From positions 17,411 to 81,410 of the forward strand of contig CAZSQA010000030.1 in assembly GCA_964608915.1 (NCBI GenBank): DNA of 64,000 bases, in the 5' to 3' direction. The notes beneath the pieces are model-generated. The model was not told the DNA's origin and made no database searches. It worked only from the letters and a program-made list of their open reading frames with translations. This DNA comes from QWQI01 sp964608915. Its GTDB lineage: Bacteria > Planctomycetota > Planctomycetia > Isosphaerales > Isosphaeraceae. Both the position numbers and the translations under genes were made by a program. This document shows, piece after piece, positions 8,537-16,998 of the stretch (position 1 is the stretch's first letter; each line of letters begins with the position of its first letter).

Positions 8537-8965
8537 ATGAAGGGGCAGTTCGTGAAAGCCCGGTTTTCCCGCGACACTCTGAAGAATATCGGCCTGGCGG
8601 CCTGGGTCGCCCTGTCGAGCGTTCTTTCGGTTTCGGCGCAGGAACTTTGCCAGCCGGATCACGAATGTTGTCAGGTCGATACCAAAACCTGCTGTACCCC
8701 CGCGACCCCTGCACCATCGCCACATTCCGATCGGCTCGGTTCCGATTGTACCTGCAATCACGCTGGACAATCCCCAACCGCCCGCCCCGCGAACGCTTCG
8801 AACGATCGCACCGAAAAGCGGCAAGAACGGTCGATCACTGAGGCTGCCTCCGAATATCCCTCATTTACGCTGAAGATCGCGAGTGTCGTAAAGTCAAAAT
8901 CACTTGCGGCTTCGGTTCAGTCTCCCGTTTCCGTGATTCACCTGACGTCTCGCTGGCGATTTTGA
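8537..8965 (+). CDS. Small exported protein with CC pairs, unknown function
   Basis: I do not recognise a family for this 142-residue product. It starts with a basic stretch and a hydrophobic segment (IGLAAWVALSSVLSVSAQ), a good signal peptide with cleavage after VSA. The mature N-terminus has paired cysteines (ECCQVDTKTCCT), followed by a Ser/Pro/Ala-rich, probably unfolded region. CC pairs also dominate the next gene downstream (9219-9746), so both might bind metal or form disulfides outside the cytoplasm; that is inference. It has no clear Shine-Dalgarno sequence and a weakly conserved-looking C-terminus, so the exact extent is uncertain. Confidence 0.5.
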   Translation: MKGQFVKARFSRDTLKNIGLAAWVALSSVLSVSAQELCQPDHECCQVDTKTCCTPATPAPSPHSDRLGSDCTCNHAGQSPTARPANASNDRTEKRQERSITEAASEYPSFTLKIASVVKSKSLAASVQSPVSVIHLTSRWRF

Positions 8966-9218
8966 TTCATACGGTCTCCGTGTTTCGAAATTCCGGACGA
9001 CTTCACGCCGTAGAGCCCTGATTCCCGGGCCGCGTCGAAAGTCCGGACATATCTGAAGCGTACTTCGCCCTGTCGTTCGAGATCCCCTTCGATTTCGAAC
9101 GGAGAAGCTGCCACGCCGGCTAGACAAGCCATATCGGCGGCCCTTGGGCGAACTCACCCTGTCCATTACGAAAACGCCTGATGCCGTTCGAAGGCATCAG
9201 TATTCAGGAGAATTCGAA

Positions 9219-9746
9219 ATGAGTCTGATCCAATCACGCCGTCGTATGATCTTCAGCGTCGTAAGTGCCCTGGTCTCCGGCCTTGCCCTTTCGGCGACGG
9301 TTTCCGCCGCGGATGCCGCGAAGGCCGCCTGCTGCAAAGACGGCAAGTGCTGTGGCGAGAAGGCCTGCACGGGCGACTGTTGCAAGTCGGGCAAGTGCAC
9401 GCACGATTGCTGCAAGAAGGCTGAAGCCGGCGCCTGCTGCAAGGACGGCAAGTGCTGTGGCGAGAAGGCCTGCACGGGCGACTGTTGCAAGTCGGGCAAG
9501 TGCACGCACGATTGTTGCAAGAAGGCTGAAGCTGGCGCCTGCTGCAAGGACGGCAAGTGCTGCGGTGAGAAGGCCTGCACGGGCGACTGTTGCAAGTCGG
9601 GCAAGTGCACGCACGATTGTTGCAAGAAGGCTGAAGCCGGCGCCTGCTGCAAGGACGGCAAGTGCTGCGGTGAGAAGAGCTGCACGGGCGACTGCTGCAA
9701 GTCGGGCAAGTGCACGCACGATTGCTGCAAGAAAAAGGCCGCCTGA
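9219..9746 (+). CDS. Exported Cys-rich protein of four 35-residue tandem repeats
   Basis: The start is fixed by AGGAG at 9206-9210, eight bases before ATG 9219. The 175-residue product has a signal peptide (IFSVVSALVSGLALSATVSAA) and then four near-identical 35-residue units. Each unit has the order CCKDGKCCGEKAC, TGDCCKSGKC, THDCCKK, AEAG. Every unit holds ten Cys (three CC pairs among them after the first) and one His, so about 40 Cys in roughly 140 residues, plus many Lys. The pattern resembles metallothionein-like or disulfide-dense extracellular proteins, but I recognise no named family. Metal binding is inferred from composition only. The last unit ends CCKKKAA. A strong terminator follows, making this a single-gene unit. 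Confidence 0.85.
   Translation: MSLIQSRRRMIFSVVSALVSGLALSATVSAADAAKAACCKDGKCCGEKACTGDCCKSGKCTHDCCKKAEAGACCKDGKCCGEKACTGDCCKSGKCTHDCCKKAEAGACCKDGKCCGEKACTGDCCKSGKCTHDCCKKAEAGACCKDGKCCGEKSCTGDCCKSGKCTHDCCKKKAA
9327..9744 (+). repeat. Four in-frame 105-bp tandem repeats inside the Cys-rich gene
   Basis: Units begin at 9327, 9432, 9537 and 9642, spaced exactly 105 bp. Differences are almost all synonymous (for example TGC/TGT, GAA GCC/GAA GCT). One change, GCC to AGC, turns Ala into Ser in unit four. The last unit is cut short by the stop codon. Confidence 0.95.
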
Positions 9747-9800
9747 ACTCGGCTGAATGTCGTTCGGGCGTTAGCCTGAACGGGCTGTGTCATCGAAATG

Positions 9801-9841
9801 GCCGGTTTCGCCTGATTTCAGGCGGAGCCGGCTTAATTTTA
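9801..9841 (+). terminator. Rho-independent terminator of the Cys-rich repeat gene
   Basis: A 15-base arm at 9801-9815 pairs with 9818-9832 (two G-T wobbles, two-base loop), followed by TTAATTTTA. It lies 55 bp after the stop codon. Confidence 0.85.
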
Positions 9842-9888
9842 TGCGAGATTCTTGAACTGCGCGATTCTTCCTTGAATCATGGCCGTGA

Positions 9889-10359
9889 TCACAATTCAGC
9901 GGGAGTTCCGAATCTTATCCAAATCGCAAGGCTCGGTTCGCTCGTTTTCGAAACGCCCGAAACGATTTCAGGTGGCGGAGCCAGGTAAAGGAACGGCCAG
10001 CGATCGACATTTCGCAGGATCGCGTAACCGATCAGGATCCCGGCGGCCAGCCAGGCGATCGATGGCTGGCGAAATCGATCGGGCCGAAGTGACATGACGA
10101 TCAGAAATGGGATCGAAATGACCGCGAGAGGATTGTATCTCAAGGCCGTGCCGATCCGCGCATTGAGCAGATGATGCATCGCCCGCGTCGACCCGCAGCC
10201 GGAACAGTAAAGCCCGGTCGATTGCCAGATCGGACAGGCAGGGAAAATTGAGGATCGTTCCGGATCGTTTCGTGCCAGAACCGCCGCAGCGATCACGGCG
10301 GCGACGCTGGTCAGGACGATCCTGGCTCGACCTGAAACGAGCCGTTCGTGATGCGTCAC
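9889..10359 (-). CDS. DUF2752 membrane protein
   Basis: The 156-residue product has the DUF2752 signature: a hydrophobic N-terminus, then FPACPIWQSTGLYCSGCGSTRAMHHLLNAR, and two further membrane segments (NPLAVISIPFLIVMSL and a helix around WLAAGILIGYAILR). The C-GCG-TRA core with its two to three Cys is the family hallmark; the function is unknown. I chose the GTG at 10359 because it overlaps the TGA of the upstream gene as GTGA, which implies translational coupling. The frame extends further upstream only as a shadow. It is the last gene of a three-gene minus-strand operon with the CD225-type and DUF4190-type proteins. Confidence 0.8.
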   Translation of the reverse strand: MTHHERLVSGRARIVLTSVAAVIAAAVLARNDPERSSIFPACPIWQSTGLYCSGCGSTRAMHHLLNARIGTALRYNPLAVISIPFLIVMSLRPDRFRQPSIAWLAAGILIGYAILRNVDRWPFLYLAPPPEIVSGVSKTSEPSLAIWIRFGTPAEL

Positions 10360-10700
10360 TGCGGTAATTCCGGATTGAGTTTGATGAGGAGTTTTAGGGA
10401 AATCACGCACAAGCCGAAGACGATACTGGCGACGATCCATTTGAATGCGTTTTCCGAAGCTTCGCGAGCGCCCTCGACATCGCCCGCCAGGGCCCTGGAA
10501 TTCACTCTGGAAGCGTTGACGACCGCGACGATGCCGAATGGAACGCAGCAGAAAAGCGTCACGAGAACGGATTGCGTCATATAGTTCGGAATGGTGACGA
10601 CGGGGCCGGTTCTCTGGCCGGCGGATCTCATCATTTCTCCGCAGCCCTGGCAAAAGTCCACGTGATCTTCGTTATTCCAGCCGCATTTTCTGCAATACAT
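10356..10700 (-). CDS. Zinc-ribbon CD225/dispanin-type membrane protein
   Basis: The 114-residue product begins with a zinc ribbon (CRKCGWNNEDHVDFCQGCG, residues 3-21). A CD225/dispanin-type region follows: a first helix with CCVPFGIVAVVNAS, a loop with A-GD-EGAREASENA, and a second helix (WIVASIVFGLCVISL). Bacterial members of this family are common but functionally unassigned. It sits 21 bp after the DUF4190-type gene and overlaps the DUF2752 gene by four bases, so all three are probably made together. Confidence 0.85.
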   Translation of the reverse strand: MYCRKCGWNNEDHVDFCQGCGEMMRSAGQRTGPVVTIPNYMTQSVLVTLFCCVPFGIVAVVNASRVNSRALAGDVEGAREASENAFKWIVASIVFGLCVISLKLLIKLNPELPQ

Positions 10701-10721
10701 CGAAGTCTCCCCGGTTCGAAT

Positions 10722-11174
10722 TCAATTTCGCTTCTGAACCGATAAAATCAGTGCTGTCAAAAGGCCGAAGATGATCAGCGACGTGCCGATCATGCCCATC
10801 ACGATGCCGAACACGGCCCTGCCCATCCCGCGATATTCCGGATGCCGGCGAATATCGCGAACGGCGAGTATGCCTGTGATCATCGCCAAGGGCGCGGGCC
10901 AGATCAGAACGGAAACGAGCCCGAGATAACCGGCCGCGATCGCGAGCGGCGAACGGCCGACAGGAAGCACCATCCGCATCGGCGCGGAGTTGTTCCCTGT
11001 CGAGATGACGGGCCGCCGCTCGTCGAACAGAATTCGCTTGCAGGCTGCGCACCGAAAGTTATTTTCAAGATTTCTCGTGCCGCAATATTCGCAGTAGATC
11101 ATCGGCTGCGCAGGGGCTTGCGCCTGACCGGCCGGTTCGTTTTCTTTCGGCCCTTCGGCGATTTCGTCGTACAT
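10722..11174 (-). CDS. Zinc-ribbon DUF4190-type membrane protein
   Basis: The 150-residue product has a short acidic N-terminus, a zinc ribbon with YCEYCGTRNLENNFRCAACKR, then two hydrophobic segments. Between them lies LAVRDIRRHPEYRGMGRAVFG, the inter-helix loop characteristic of DUF4190. I prefer the ATG at 11174; a TTG eleven codons upstream is also open. It heads a minus-strand operon with a CD225-type and a DUF2752 protein. These three families often occur in small membrane-protein clusters of unknown role; a complex of the three is inference. Confidence 0.75.
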   Translation of the reverse strand: MYDEIAEGPKENEPAGQAQAPAQPMIYCEYCGTRNLENNFRCAACKRILFDERRPVISTGNNSAPMRMVLPVGRSPLAIAAGYLGLVSVLIWPAPLAMITGILAVRDIRRHPEYRGMGRAVFGIVMGMIGTSLIIFGLLTALILSVQKRN

Positions 11175-11656
11175 GATTTCACAGCCTGAGCCAAGCGATT
11201 CGGACAAAGCGGGAATTGCGTTCGATCGACGACGAGACCCCTGCGAGCGCGGGATCGAACGAACGCACCATGCGCATTGCGTTTAGCGAAATCGAATCGA
11301 AAGGAGCTTTCGATCGTACGAACGAAACGCCTGGTACGGAAGGTCGAAATCGGCTCAAGGTATCGATCGGAACGCAGACAGATTATCTCCGGCGGACTCA
11401 CCCGGCAAGCCGTCACCGGGAGATTTCCGAAAGAGGTCGGAAATCGCGGGGATTTTCCGCGGCGGTCGGTCGCCGTGTCGCCTGTGAAACCCAGGGCGAA
11501 TCCGCCGGGGATTCCGATTCTCATATCGCACCGGTGCCGCTCGAACGATTCGCGTTCGCAAAGCGGGCGTCGCCCGTCACACGACGGATTTCGGCCGGGA
11601 TCTTCACTGAAAAGACGGGAAGTCATCCTCCGGCCGACGATGCCGGTACGAAAATC
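11175..11656. other. 482-bp gap without a convincing gene
   Basis: Open frames here on both strands are Arg/Ser-rich and look like shadows. The part next to 11174 must carry the promoter of the zinc-ribbon operon. I see no clear hairpin or RNA gene. Confidence 0.5.
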
Positions 11657-12940
11657 TCAGAGAGCCGTGAACATGAGAAACTGCGCTGCACGGACGATCG
11701 CGCGACGTTCCGACTCGCTCACGGCCCCGCCTTTGGCGACCAGCCCGCGGATCTTTTCCAGCGTACGTTCGAGCGTCGTCTTCTGCAGGCCACCCAGCTT
11801 CAGGCCGCTCGCGGGCGCCCGGATTTCCTCGAGCACCGTGGCGATCACCGAAAGTTCCTCGGGGGCCGGCACCGGCTCTTCCGTCCAGGTGCCGGGGTCG
11901 GTTTCGGATGCGGCCAGAGCCGCCGTCTCGCGGATCAGTTCGGAAATCTGATGCAGCTTGGCATAGTCGATCGTCTCGGGCCGGTCATCAGGGGTGTGAT
12001 AAACCTGGCTCTCTCCGGTGGAAAAGAACAGATACGGCACCTTTTTCGTCATGAACGGGCCGTAGTCGCTGCGGACGCCCACAAGATCCGTGCCCAGAAG
12101 CCCCGCCCGGATCGGCCGGTCGGCTGCCGCCGCCGAGATCCAGCCCCGTGAACGTGGCAGGCGTTCGCTGCCGATCACGAAGACCCATTCCCGGCAAAGG
12201 CCTGACAGGCTCCGTCCGATCATGTCAGCCGTCATGAAGAGCTTGACGCGTTCCATCGGTACCGGCGAATTCGCCGCGAAATGGCGTGACCCGAAGAGCC
12301 CGAATTCCTCGAGGTCGAAGGCCACGAACAGCATGCTCCGCTTTGGCCGGTTCTCGGGCCTGGCGAACCATGCGGCCGTTTCCAGCAGCATGGCCACGCC
12401 GCTGGCGTTGTCGTCGGCACCGGCAAAAATCTGCGGTTTGCCCGCTTTCGCATCGCCATGCTCGGTATTCGGGTCCGCCGTGTTCCCCTCATGGGTTCCC
12501 AGATGGTCCCAGTGGGCCGACACGATGATCCACTTATCCTTCAGGGCCGGGTCCGATCCATCCACCCTGGCGGCCAGATTCGTACCGATCGATTTGCCTG
12601 ACGAAGCCTGCACCACCGGCTGACGATACCCCTGGTGGAACGCGGGCTTCAGGCCAGCGGATTCGAAGCTTCGTTCGATGTAGGCGATGGTGCGATCGGC
12701 CCCCTTGCCGCGACGCCCGGCATATTCGTCCGATGCCAGCGTAAAGACATGCTGACGAAGCTTTTCTGGCGCGAGAGCATTGCGTGCGCCCGATGTCGCA
12801 GGCGCGGCCTTGGCCTTACAGGCCAGATCCTGCCCATGAGCCGGGATCGCGCCAAAGCAACCGATGGCACACATCGCGCCGATCAGGAAAATGCCTGAAA
12901 CGCGTCCGAAGAAGCCTTCAGCGGATGGTCCGAATTGCAT
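11657..12940 (-). CDS. Exported M28-family zinc peptidase
   Basis: The 427-residue protein has a signal peptide (FLIGAMCAIGCFGAIPAHGQ). It then carries the M28 two-zinc set in order: SAHWDHLG (His), GADDNASGVAML (bridging Asp), DLEEFGLFGS (catalytic Glu plus ligand Glu), TADMIG (Asp) and YHTPDD (His). M28 enzymes are aminopeptidases or carboxypeptidases acting on peptides outside the cytoplasm. The insertion NTADPNTEHGDAKAGKPQIF between the first His and the Asp is a surface loop. The C-terminal 90 residues are helical. A gap of almost 500 bp precedes the next gene downstream. Confidence 0.9.
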   Translation of the reverse strand: MQFGPSAEGFFGRVSGIFLIGAMCAIGCFGAIPAHGQDLACKAKAAPATSGARNALAPEKLRQHVFTLASDEYAGRRGKGADRTIAYIERSFESAGLKPAFHQGYRQPVVQASSGKSIGTNLAARVDGSDPALKDKWIIVSAHWDHLGTHEGNTADPNTEHGDAKAGKPQIFAGADDNASGVAMLLETAAWFARPENRPKRSMLFVAFDLEEFGLFGSRHFAANSPVPMERVKLFMTADMIGRSLSGLCREWVFVIGSERLPRSRGWISAAAADRPIRAGLLGTDLVGVRSDYGPFMTKKVPYLFFSTGESQVYHTPDDRPETIDYAKLHQISELIRETAALAASETDPGTWTEEPVPAPEELSVIATVLEEIRAPASGLKLGGLQKTTLERTLEKIRGLVAKGGAVSESERRAIVRAAQFLMFTAL

Positions 12941-13138
12941 GATGCCGTGTCCTTTCGATTCGCCCTCTGGCCCGACCGTGCGACCGGTGTGACCGTTACC
13001 GCCGGATCAACCCCAACGGACACTCGGGTGCGGTGCGAATTTCCTTACCGTGACCGTGCCGCCGCGCTCGATGAATCTCGTGAGGCGATGGATATTGCGC
13101 CCGATCCGAACGTGACTTTCGCATGGAGGTGGATTGAG

Positions 13139-13474
13139 ATGTTCACGACCCGTACCCGTGTCGGCCTGGCAGCCCTGGTGCTGATGAGCCTTTCCGGCAT
13201 GGTGCAAGCCGCCGATTACGACAACTACATGCACTGGCCTTACGTGCCGCCCCAGGTGCCCGGCGCGGGTGCCAACTACCAGCAGCTTTACGACGGCTGG
13301 TACCTCTACCCCCGTGAGCAGCGTATCGTACCCCAAATTCAGGGGCCGCTCTACCGCAATTACTACGGCGGCAAGAAGGACGGCTGGTGGTTCGGCCGCA
13401 AGGACAACGAACACCGCGACTGGTCCAACAAGAAGTGGTACAAGGGCTACCACTTCTACCTGGACGTCTTCTGA
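13139..13474 (+). CDS. Short exported Tyr/Trp-rich protein, unknown function
   Basis: The start is set by GGAGG at 13125-13129, nine bases before ATG 13139. The 111-residue product has a signal peptide (VGLAALVLMSLSGMVQAADY). Its mature part is unusually aromatic and Gly/Lys-rich: YDNYMHWPYVPPQVPG, YDGWYLYPREQ, NYYGGKKDGWWFGRKDN, WYKGYHFYLDVF. I do not recognise a family. The composition suits a small structural or surface-associated protein. A strong terminator follows, so it is monocistronic. Confidence 0.8.
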   Translation: MFTTRTRVGLAALVLMSLSGMVQAADYDNYMHWPYVPPQVPGAGANYQQLYDGWYLYPREQRIVPQIQGPLYRNYYGGKKDGWWFGRKDNEHRDWSNKKWYKGYHFYLDVF

Positions 13475-13506
13475 TCGAAGCCACATTTCAGCACGCTTCG
13501 AACACG

Positions 13507-13546
13507 ATTCGGGGCGGTTCCTCAACGAACCGCCCCGAATTCTTTC
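13507..13546 (+). terminator. Rho-independent terminator of the 13139-13474 gene
   Basis: A perfect 14-base inverted repeat (13507-13520 with 13527-13540) around CTCAAC is followed by TCTTT. Confidence 0.85.
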
Positions 13547-13747
13547 GCGCATCGAACCTGCTCGCCGAATCGTCGAAATCGTCCGAAATTCAACGCACTC
13601 AGTCGATTTCGTTCCCCGTTCGCTTGTAAGCCCCTTTTCCCCATACGTATATTGAATCAGTGAGACGCTGCCGTCTCGCCACGATCGATTCGATCGATCG
13701 GTTCGCGTCCTTGAGCCTCACATCCACCGAGAGAGCGACCACCACCG

Positions 13748-14803
13748 ATGAACCGAGTGATGATCGATCCTTCCGCCGATACGCCCCGCGTGATCGTCCT
13801 CGAGCGGCGTTCGCTGTTTGCCCAGATCGGCGGAGTCTGGTTCGTGGCCCTGCCTCTCATCGCGGCCTATCTGATCTGCCGCGTGCCCTACTCGGATGCG
13901 GAATCGTCCGCGGCCCAGCTACACCTGGGCGACAACACCTGGCAATACGCCGCCACGCCCGTCGCGAATCAGCCCCCGGCCGTCAAAGCCGCCGATCGAC
14001 CGGCCGTCGAACCCGGGAACGCCGTCACGGTCGCCGCTTCTCCGGCCCCGAATCGCGCCCCGGTTTCGCCCGCACTCAGCGACGAGGCACCCCACCCTGC
14101 CCAGCCTGCCGAACCCGCAGCCGAACGGGAAAAGTTGCCGATGGGCGTGGTCGTCATCGAATCGCCCAAAGCCGGGGCCAACCCCGTCGCCGTGTTCGAT
14201 CCCGAAGGCAAAGCGGCGCTGACGAACGAGCCCCCCAAGCCTGAAAACCGCACGCTGGATGCCGCCCTGAAATTCGACGGCGGTCAGCCCACCGGTGCCG
14301 AAACCCGCATGGCTCTCGAAGAAATCAACGCAGCGGCCGAAAAGGCTCGCGTCGACCGCGAACGGACCGAATCGCTCAAGCCCCTCATCGAAATTCACGA
14401 AAAGGTCCAGACCGAAGCCCGTGAAGCCAAACGCGCCGAAGCCCAGCGCCAACAGGCAGCCGCCACCCGAGAGGCCTTCCTCGGCGGCCTGAGCACCGTC
14501 CTGGCCTCCGACGTTTCGATTCCACAACAGGGCCGGCAGATCGATTTGATGGTCCGCCGCGAACTGGATCTCGTCGACTTCGGCCCCTTTCAGACCATTT
14601 TCAAAAAGCTCACGACCATGCGTGCCTCACGCGCTAACAAGCTCCGTTACCTCATCAATCAGAACGTGCCCGAGGCGCTGATCCTTTCGTATCTCATCGA
14701 ACTCGACTCCAAGGAAATCGGCAAAAACGGCGGCCCGCGCGACCGCGACCACGCGATCGTCCGCTCCGCCCAGCTCCTGCTCGCCAACGTCAGGGGCAAT
14801 TGA
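13748..14803 (+). CDS. Membrane-anchored protein with Ala/Pro linker and coiled coil, unknown function
   Basis: The 351-residue protein has one N-terminal membrane segment (VWFVALPLIAAYLICRV, about residues 30-46). A Pro/Ala-rich spacer to about residue 130 follows, then a charged helical coiled-coil stretch (EEINAAAEKARVDRERTESL ... EAQRQQAAATREAF). The C-terminal globular part contains RRELDLVDFGPFQTIFKKL and NVPEALILSYLIELDSKEIG. I know no named family. It is followed 63 bp later on the same strand by the HExxH protein, so the two may be an operon. Confidence 0.75.
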   Translation: MNRVMIDPSADTPRVIVLERRSLFAQIGGVWFVALPLIAAYLICRVPYSDAESSAAQLHLGDNTWQYAATPVANQPPAVKAADRPAVEPGNAVTVAASPAPNRAPVSPALSDEAPHPAQPAEPAAEREKLPMGVVVIESPKAGANPVAVFDPEGKAALTNEPPKPENRTLDAALKFDGGQPTGAETRMALEEINAAAEKARVDRERTESLKPLIEIHEKVQTEAREAKRAEAQRQQAAATREAFLGGLSTVLASDVSIPQQGRQIDLMVRRELDLVDFGPFQTIFKKLTTMRASRANKLRYLINQNVPEALILSYLIELDSKEIGKNGGPRDRDHAIVRSAQLLLANVRGN

Positions 14804-14866
14804 CTCGGCCCTGATCTCGCACCTCGACCGTTCCGCCCGGCTTCGAATTCTCCTGGAACCGTTCGT

Positions 14867-16351
14867 ATGACATCCCTGTTCCTTGCCATCTCCGTCGCCC
14901 TTTCCGCCGCGGCTCAACAACCCCCGCACCTGGCCCGAGAGGTCGAGTCGGGCCTGGAATTGATCCGCACCGGCGATGCCCTGGCCGACTCGGGTAAAGT
15001 CAACGAAGCTCAGATCCGCTACCACGAGGCTATGGAACGGATCCTGCCCTCCGTCCGTCGGCTTCAATTGAAGCACCCCGTCAAGCGTGACGAAACGCCC
15101 CGCGAACGACTCGGCAAGGTGCTCGTCGACGAGTGGGAGAAAGAAGTCAGCCCCGAGAAATTCCGCCGCGACGACGCCACCTGGAAAACCCTCGGACTGA
15201 TCCCGCCCGAATTCGACCTGAAAGGTGCTTACGTGAAGCTTCTGACGGAAGAAGTCGCCGCCTTCTACGACCCCAAAACCAAAACCATGCACCTGATCCG
15301 CGAGCCGGAAGACGAACCGGCCGCCAATGGCAAGGACAAGCCCCTGGCCAAAAAAGACGAGAAGCCCGCCAGCCTGCTCGAACTGATCATGGGCCCCCAG
15401 CCCAAGTTCGACAAGGACGGCGCCCGCATCGTCATCGCCCACGAACTGACCCACGCCCTGGGCGACCAGCACTTTGACCTGGACGCCATGCTCGACGCCG
15501 TCAAGAGCGATGACGACGCCGCGCTCGCACTCTCGGCCCTCATCGAAGGCGACGCCACCCTGACGATGATGGCCGTCGCCCAGCAGGACTGGACCGGCAC
15601 CCAGATCGTCGCCATGCCCGCCCAAGGCCTTTCGCGGCTCGTCCGCTGGGTCAGCCCGTTTCTGCCCATGATGGGCGGCACCACGGCCCGCAATTCGCCG
15701 CCGGTCATGTATCAGTCGCTGCTGTTCCCCTACGTCAACGGCCTGGTCTTCTGCGCCCACCTGACCAACGCCGGCGGCTGGCCCGCGCTCGACGCCGCCT
15801 ACAAAAACCCGCCCCTCTCGACCGAACAGATCCTCCACCCCGAAAAATACGCCGGCCCCGAGGCCGACCCGCCCACGGCCATCGACCTGGGCGAGATCCG
15901 TACCCCCGAAGGCTGGTCGGATCTGGGCCGCAACTGCATCGGCGAGCTGACGATGCGCATCATGCTCGCCCGCCAGGGAGGCAATCAGGCCGCCGCCGGC
16001 TGGGACGGCGACACCCTCGCCGTCTTCGCCGGCAAGGCCGACCCCAAACGCCTGGGCATGGTCTGGCTGAGCACCTGGGACACCGAAGCCGACGCCGAAC
16101 AGTTCGCCGACGCGCTTCAGAAATACTGGATGCCGAACGACGAGCCCGCGGCCGTGGCCCGGCAAGGCGCGGCGCCGACGATCCGCGCCGTCACCGGCGG
16201 TTTCGTCCTGTCGAGAGGCAAGGACGTGCTCGTCGTCCGCGGCTTCGAAGCCCCTGTGGCCAAAGCGGTTGCGGATGATGTGATGCGGAATCACAAGAAG
16301 CGGGAGAAGACGTTCCCGAAAGTGGATTCGCCGAAACCTGCCGGGAAGTGA
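14867..16351 (+). CDS. Exported HExxH zinc-peptidase-like protein
   Basis: The 494-residue product begins with a short signal peptide (SLFLAISVALSAAAQ). It carries IVIAHELTHALGDQHFDLD, an HExxH motif at H192-E193-L-T-H196. Glu227 in LIEGDATLTM lies 31 residues later, as expected for the third ligand of a gluzincin-type site. I do not know a named family; planctomycetes have many such HELTHALxDQ proteins. It could be an active peptidase or a structural relative. Lys/Glu-rich segments near PEDEPAANGKDKPLAKKDEK look like a disordered insertion. It follows the 13748 gene by 63 bp. Confidence 0.75.
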   Translation: MTSLFLAISVALSAAAQQPPHLAREVESGLELIRTGDALADSGKVNEAQIRYHEAMERILPSVRRLQLKHPVKRDETPRERLGKVLVDEWEKEVSPEKFRRDDATWKTLGLIPPEFDLKGAYVKLLTEEVAAFYDPKTKTMHLIREPEDEPAANGKDKPLAKKDEKPASLLELIMGPQPKFDKDGARIVIAHELTHALGDQHFDLDAMLDAVKSDDDAALALSALIEGDATLTMMAVAQQDWTGTQIVAMPAQGLSRLVRWVSPFLPMMGGTTARNSPPVMYQSLLFPYVNGLVFCAHLTNAGGWPALDAAYKNPPLSTEQILHPEKYAGPEADPPTAIDLGEIRTPEGWSDLGRNCIGELTMRIMLARQGGNQAAAGWDGDTLAVFAGKADPKRLGMVWLSTWDTEADAEQFADALQKYWMPNDEPAAVARQGAAPTIRAVTGGFVLSRGKDVLVVRGFEAPVAKAVADDVMRNHKKREKTFPKVDSPKPAGK

Positions 16352-16369
16352 TGCGATTCGCTGAATCGA

Positions 16370-16906
16370 ATGGATAACCTGCGCAAGAACGACATGGCCC
16401 ATTCGATTCGGACAGTTCGGATTCGGTCTTTCGCGATCGGTTTTGCCGTATGTTTCTTTATCGCGGGTAGTTCGCCGCTCCTTTTGAGGACGGTCGGCCC
16501 ACTGGTCGTCGGGGCGGCGATTCCATTGGCTGTGGGAATGTTTGGCTTGAGGCGGTATGCCCATGACGCTTGGCTTCGAGCGACCCTTGCGGGGGCTTCC
16601 ATCGGGCTGATTCTCATTTTCGCATATGCGTTCAGTCCGCCGGTTCTCGAACGGATCGGGCATGAATTCGGCTGGCCGGGAAGGTCCTTACGCATGTGGG
16701 AGAAGTTCACGGCACCGGTTTATCTTCATTGCTGCACCACTCCCTGGTTCTGGCAAATTTTCGAAATCTGGGACCACTGGACCGCCATGATGTTCGAACG
16801 GACCCGATTTTCCGTCACGCGCATTCCTGTCGTGCAGATATCGATTCTCGGGGCCTTGTTTCTTGGATTCCGGTATATGCGTTCGACGGAAAAAAGCCGC
16901 GAATGA
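16370..16906 (+). CDS. Small membrane protein, unknown function
   Basis: This 178-residue protein has about four hydrophobic segments (FAIGFAVCFFIAGSSPLLL, GPLVVGAAIPLAVGMFGL, ATLAGASIGLILIFAYAFS, VVQISILGALFLGFRYM). A His/Cys/Trp-rich segment, VYLHCCTTPWFWQIFEIWDHW, lies between the last two. The ATG at 16394 (MAHSIRT) is an equally likely start. No family is recognised. It begins 18 bp after the HExxH gene and may be co-transcribed with it. Confidence 0.6.
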   Translation: MDNLRKNDMAHSIRTVRIRSFAIGFAVCFFIAGSSPLLLRTVGPLVVGAAIPLAVGMFGLRRYAHDAWLRATLAGASIGLILIFAYAFSPPVLERIGHEFGWPGRSLRMWEKFTAPVYLHCCTTPWFWQIFEIWDHWTAMMFERTRFSVTRIPVVQISILGALFLGFRYMRSTEKSRE

Positions 16907-16998
16907 GCCGCGCTCGTCTATGGTCATCGCTTTCGGAAATCGTAAAATGCAATGGTCTTATGGACTCGCCACGGCAATGAACAGGAGATCACTCGCCT

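Noticed and set aside
9327..9744. CRISPR-like array suggested by regular 105-bp spacing
   Set aside because: The repeats are contiguous, in frame and coding, with no spacers; they are protein repeats.
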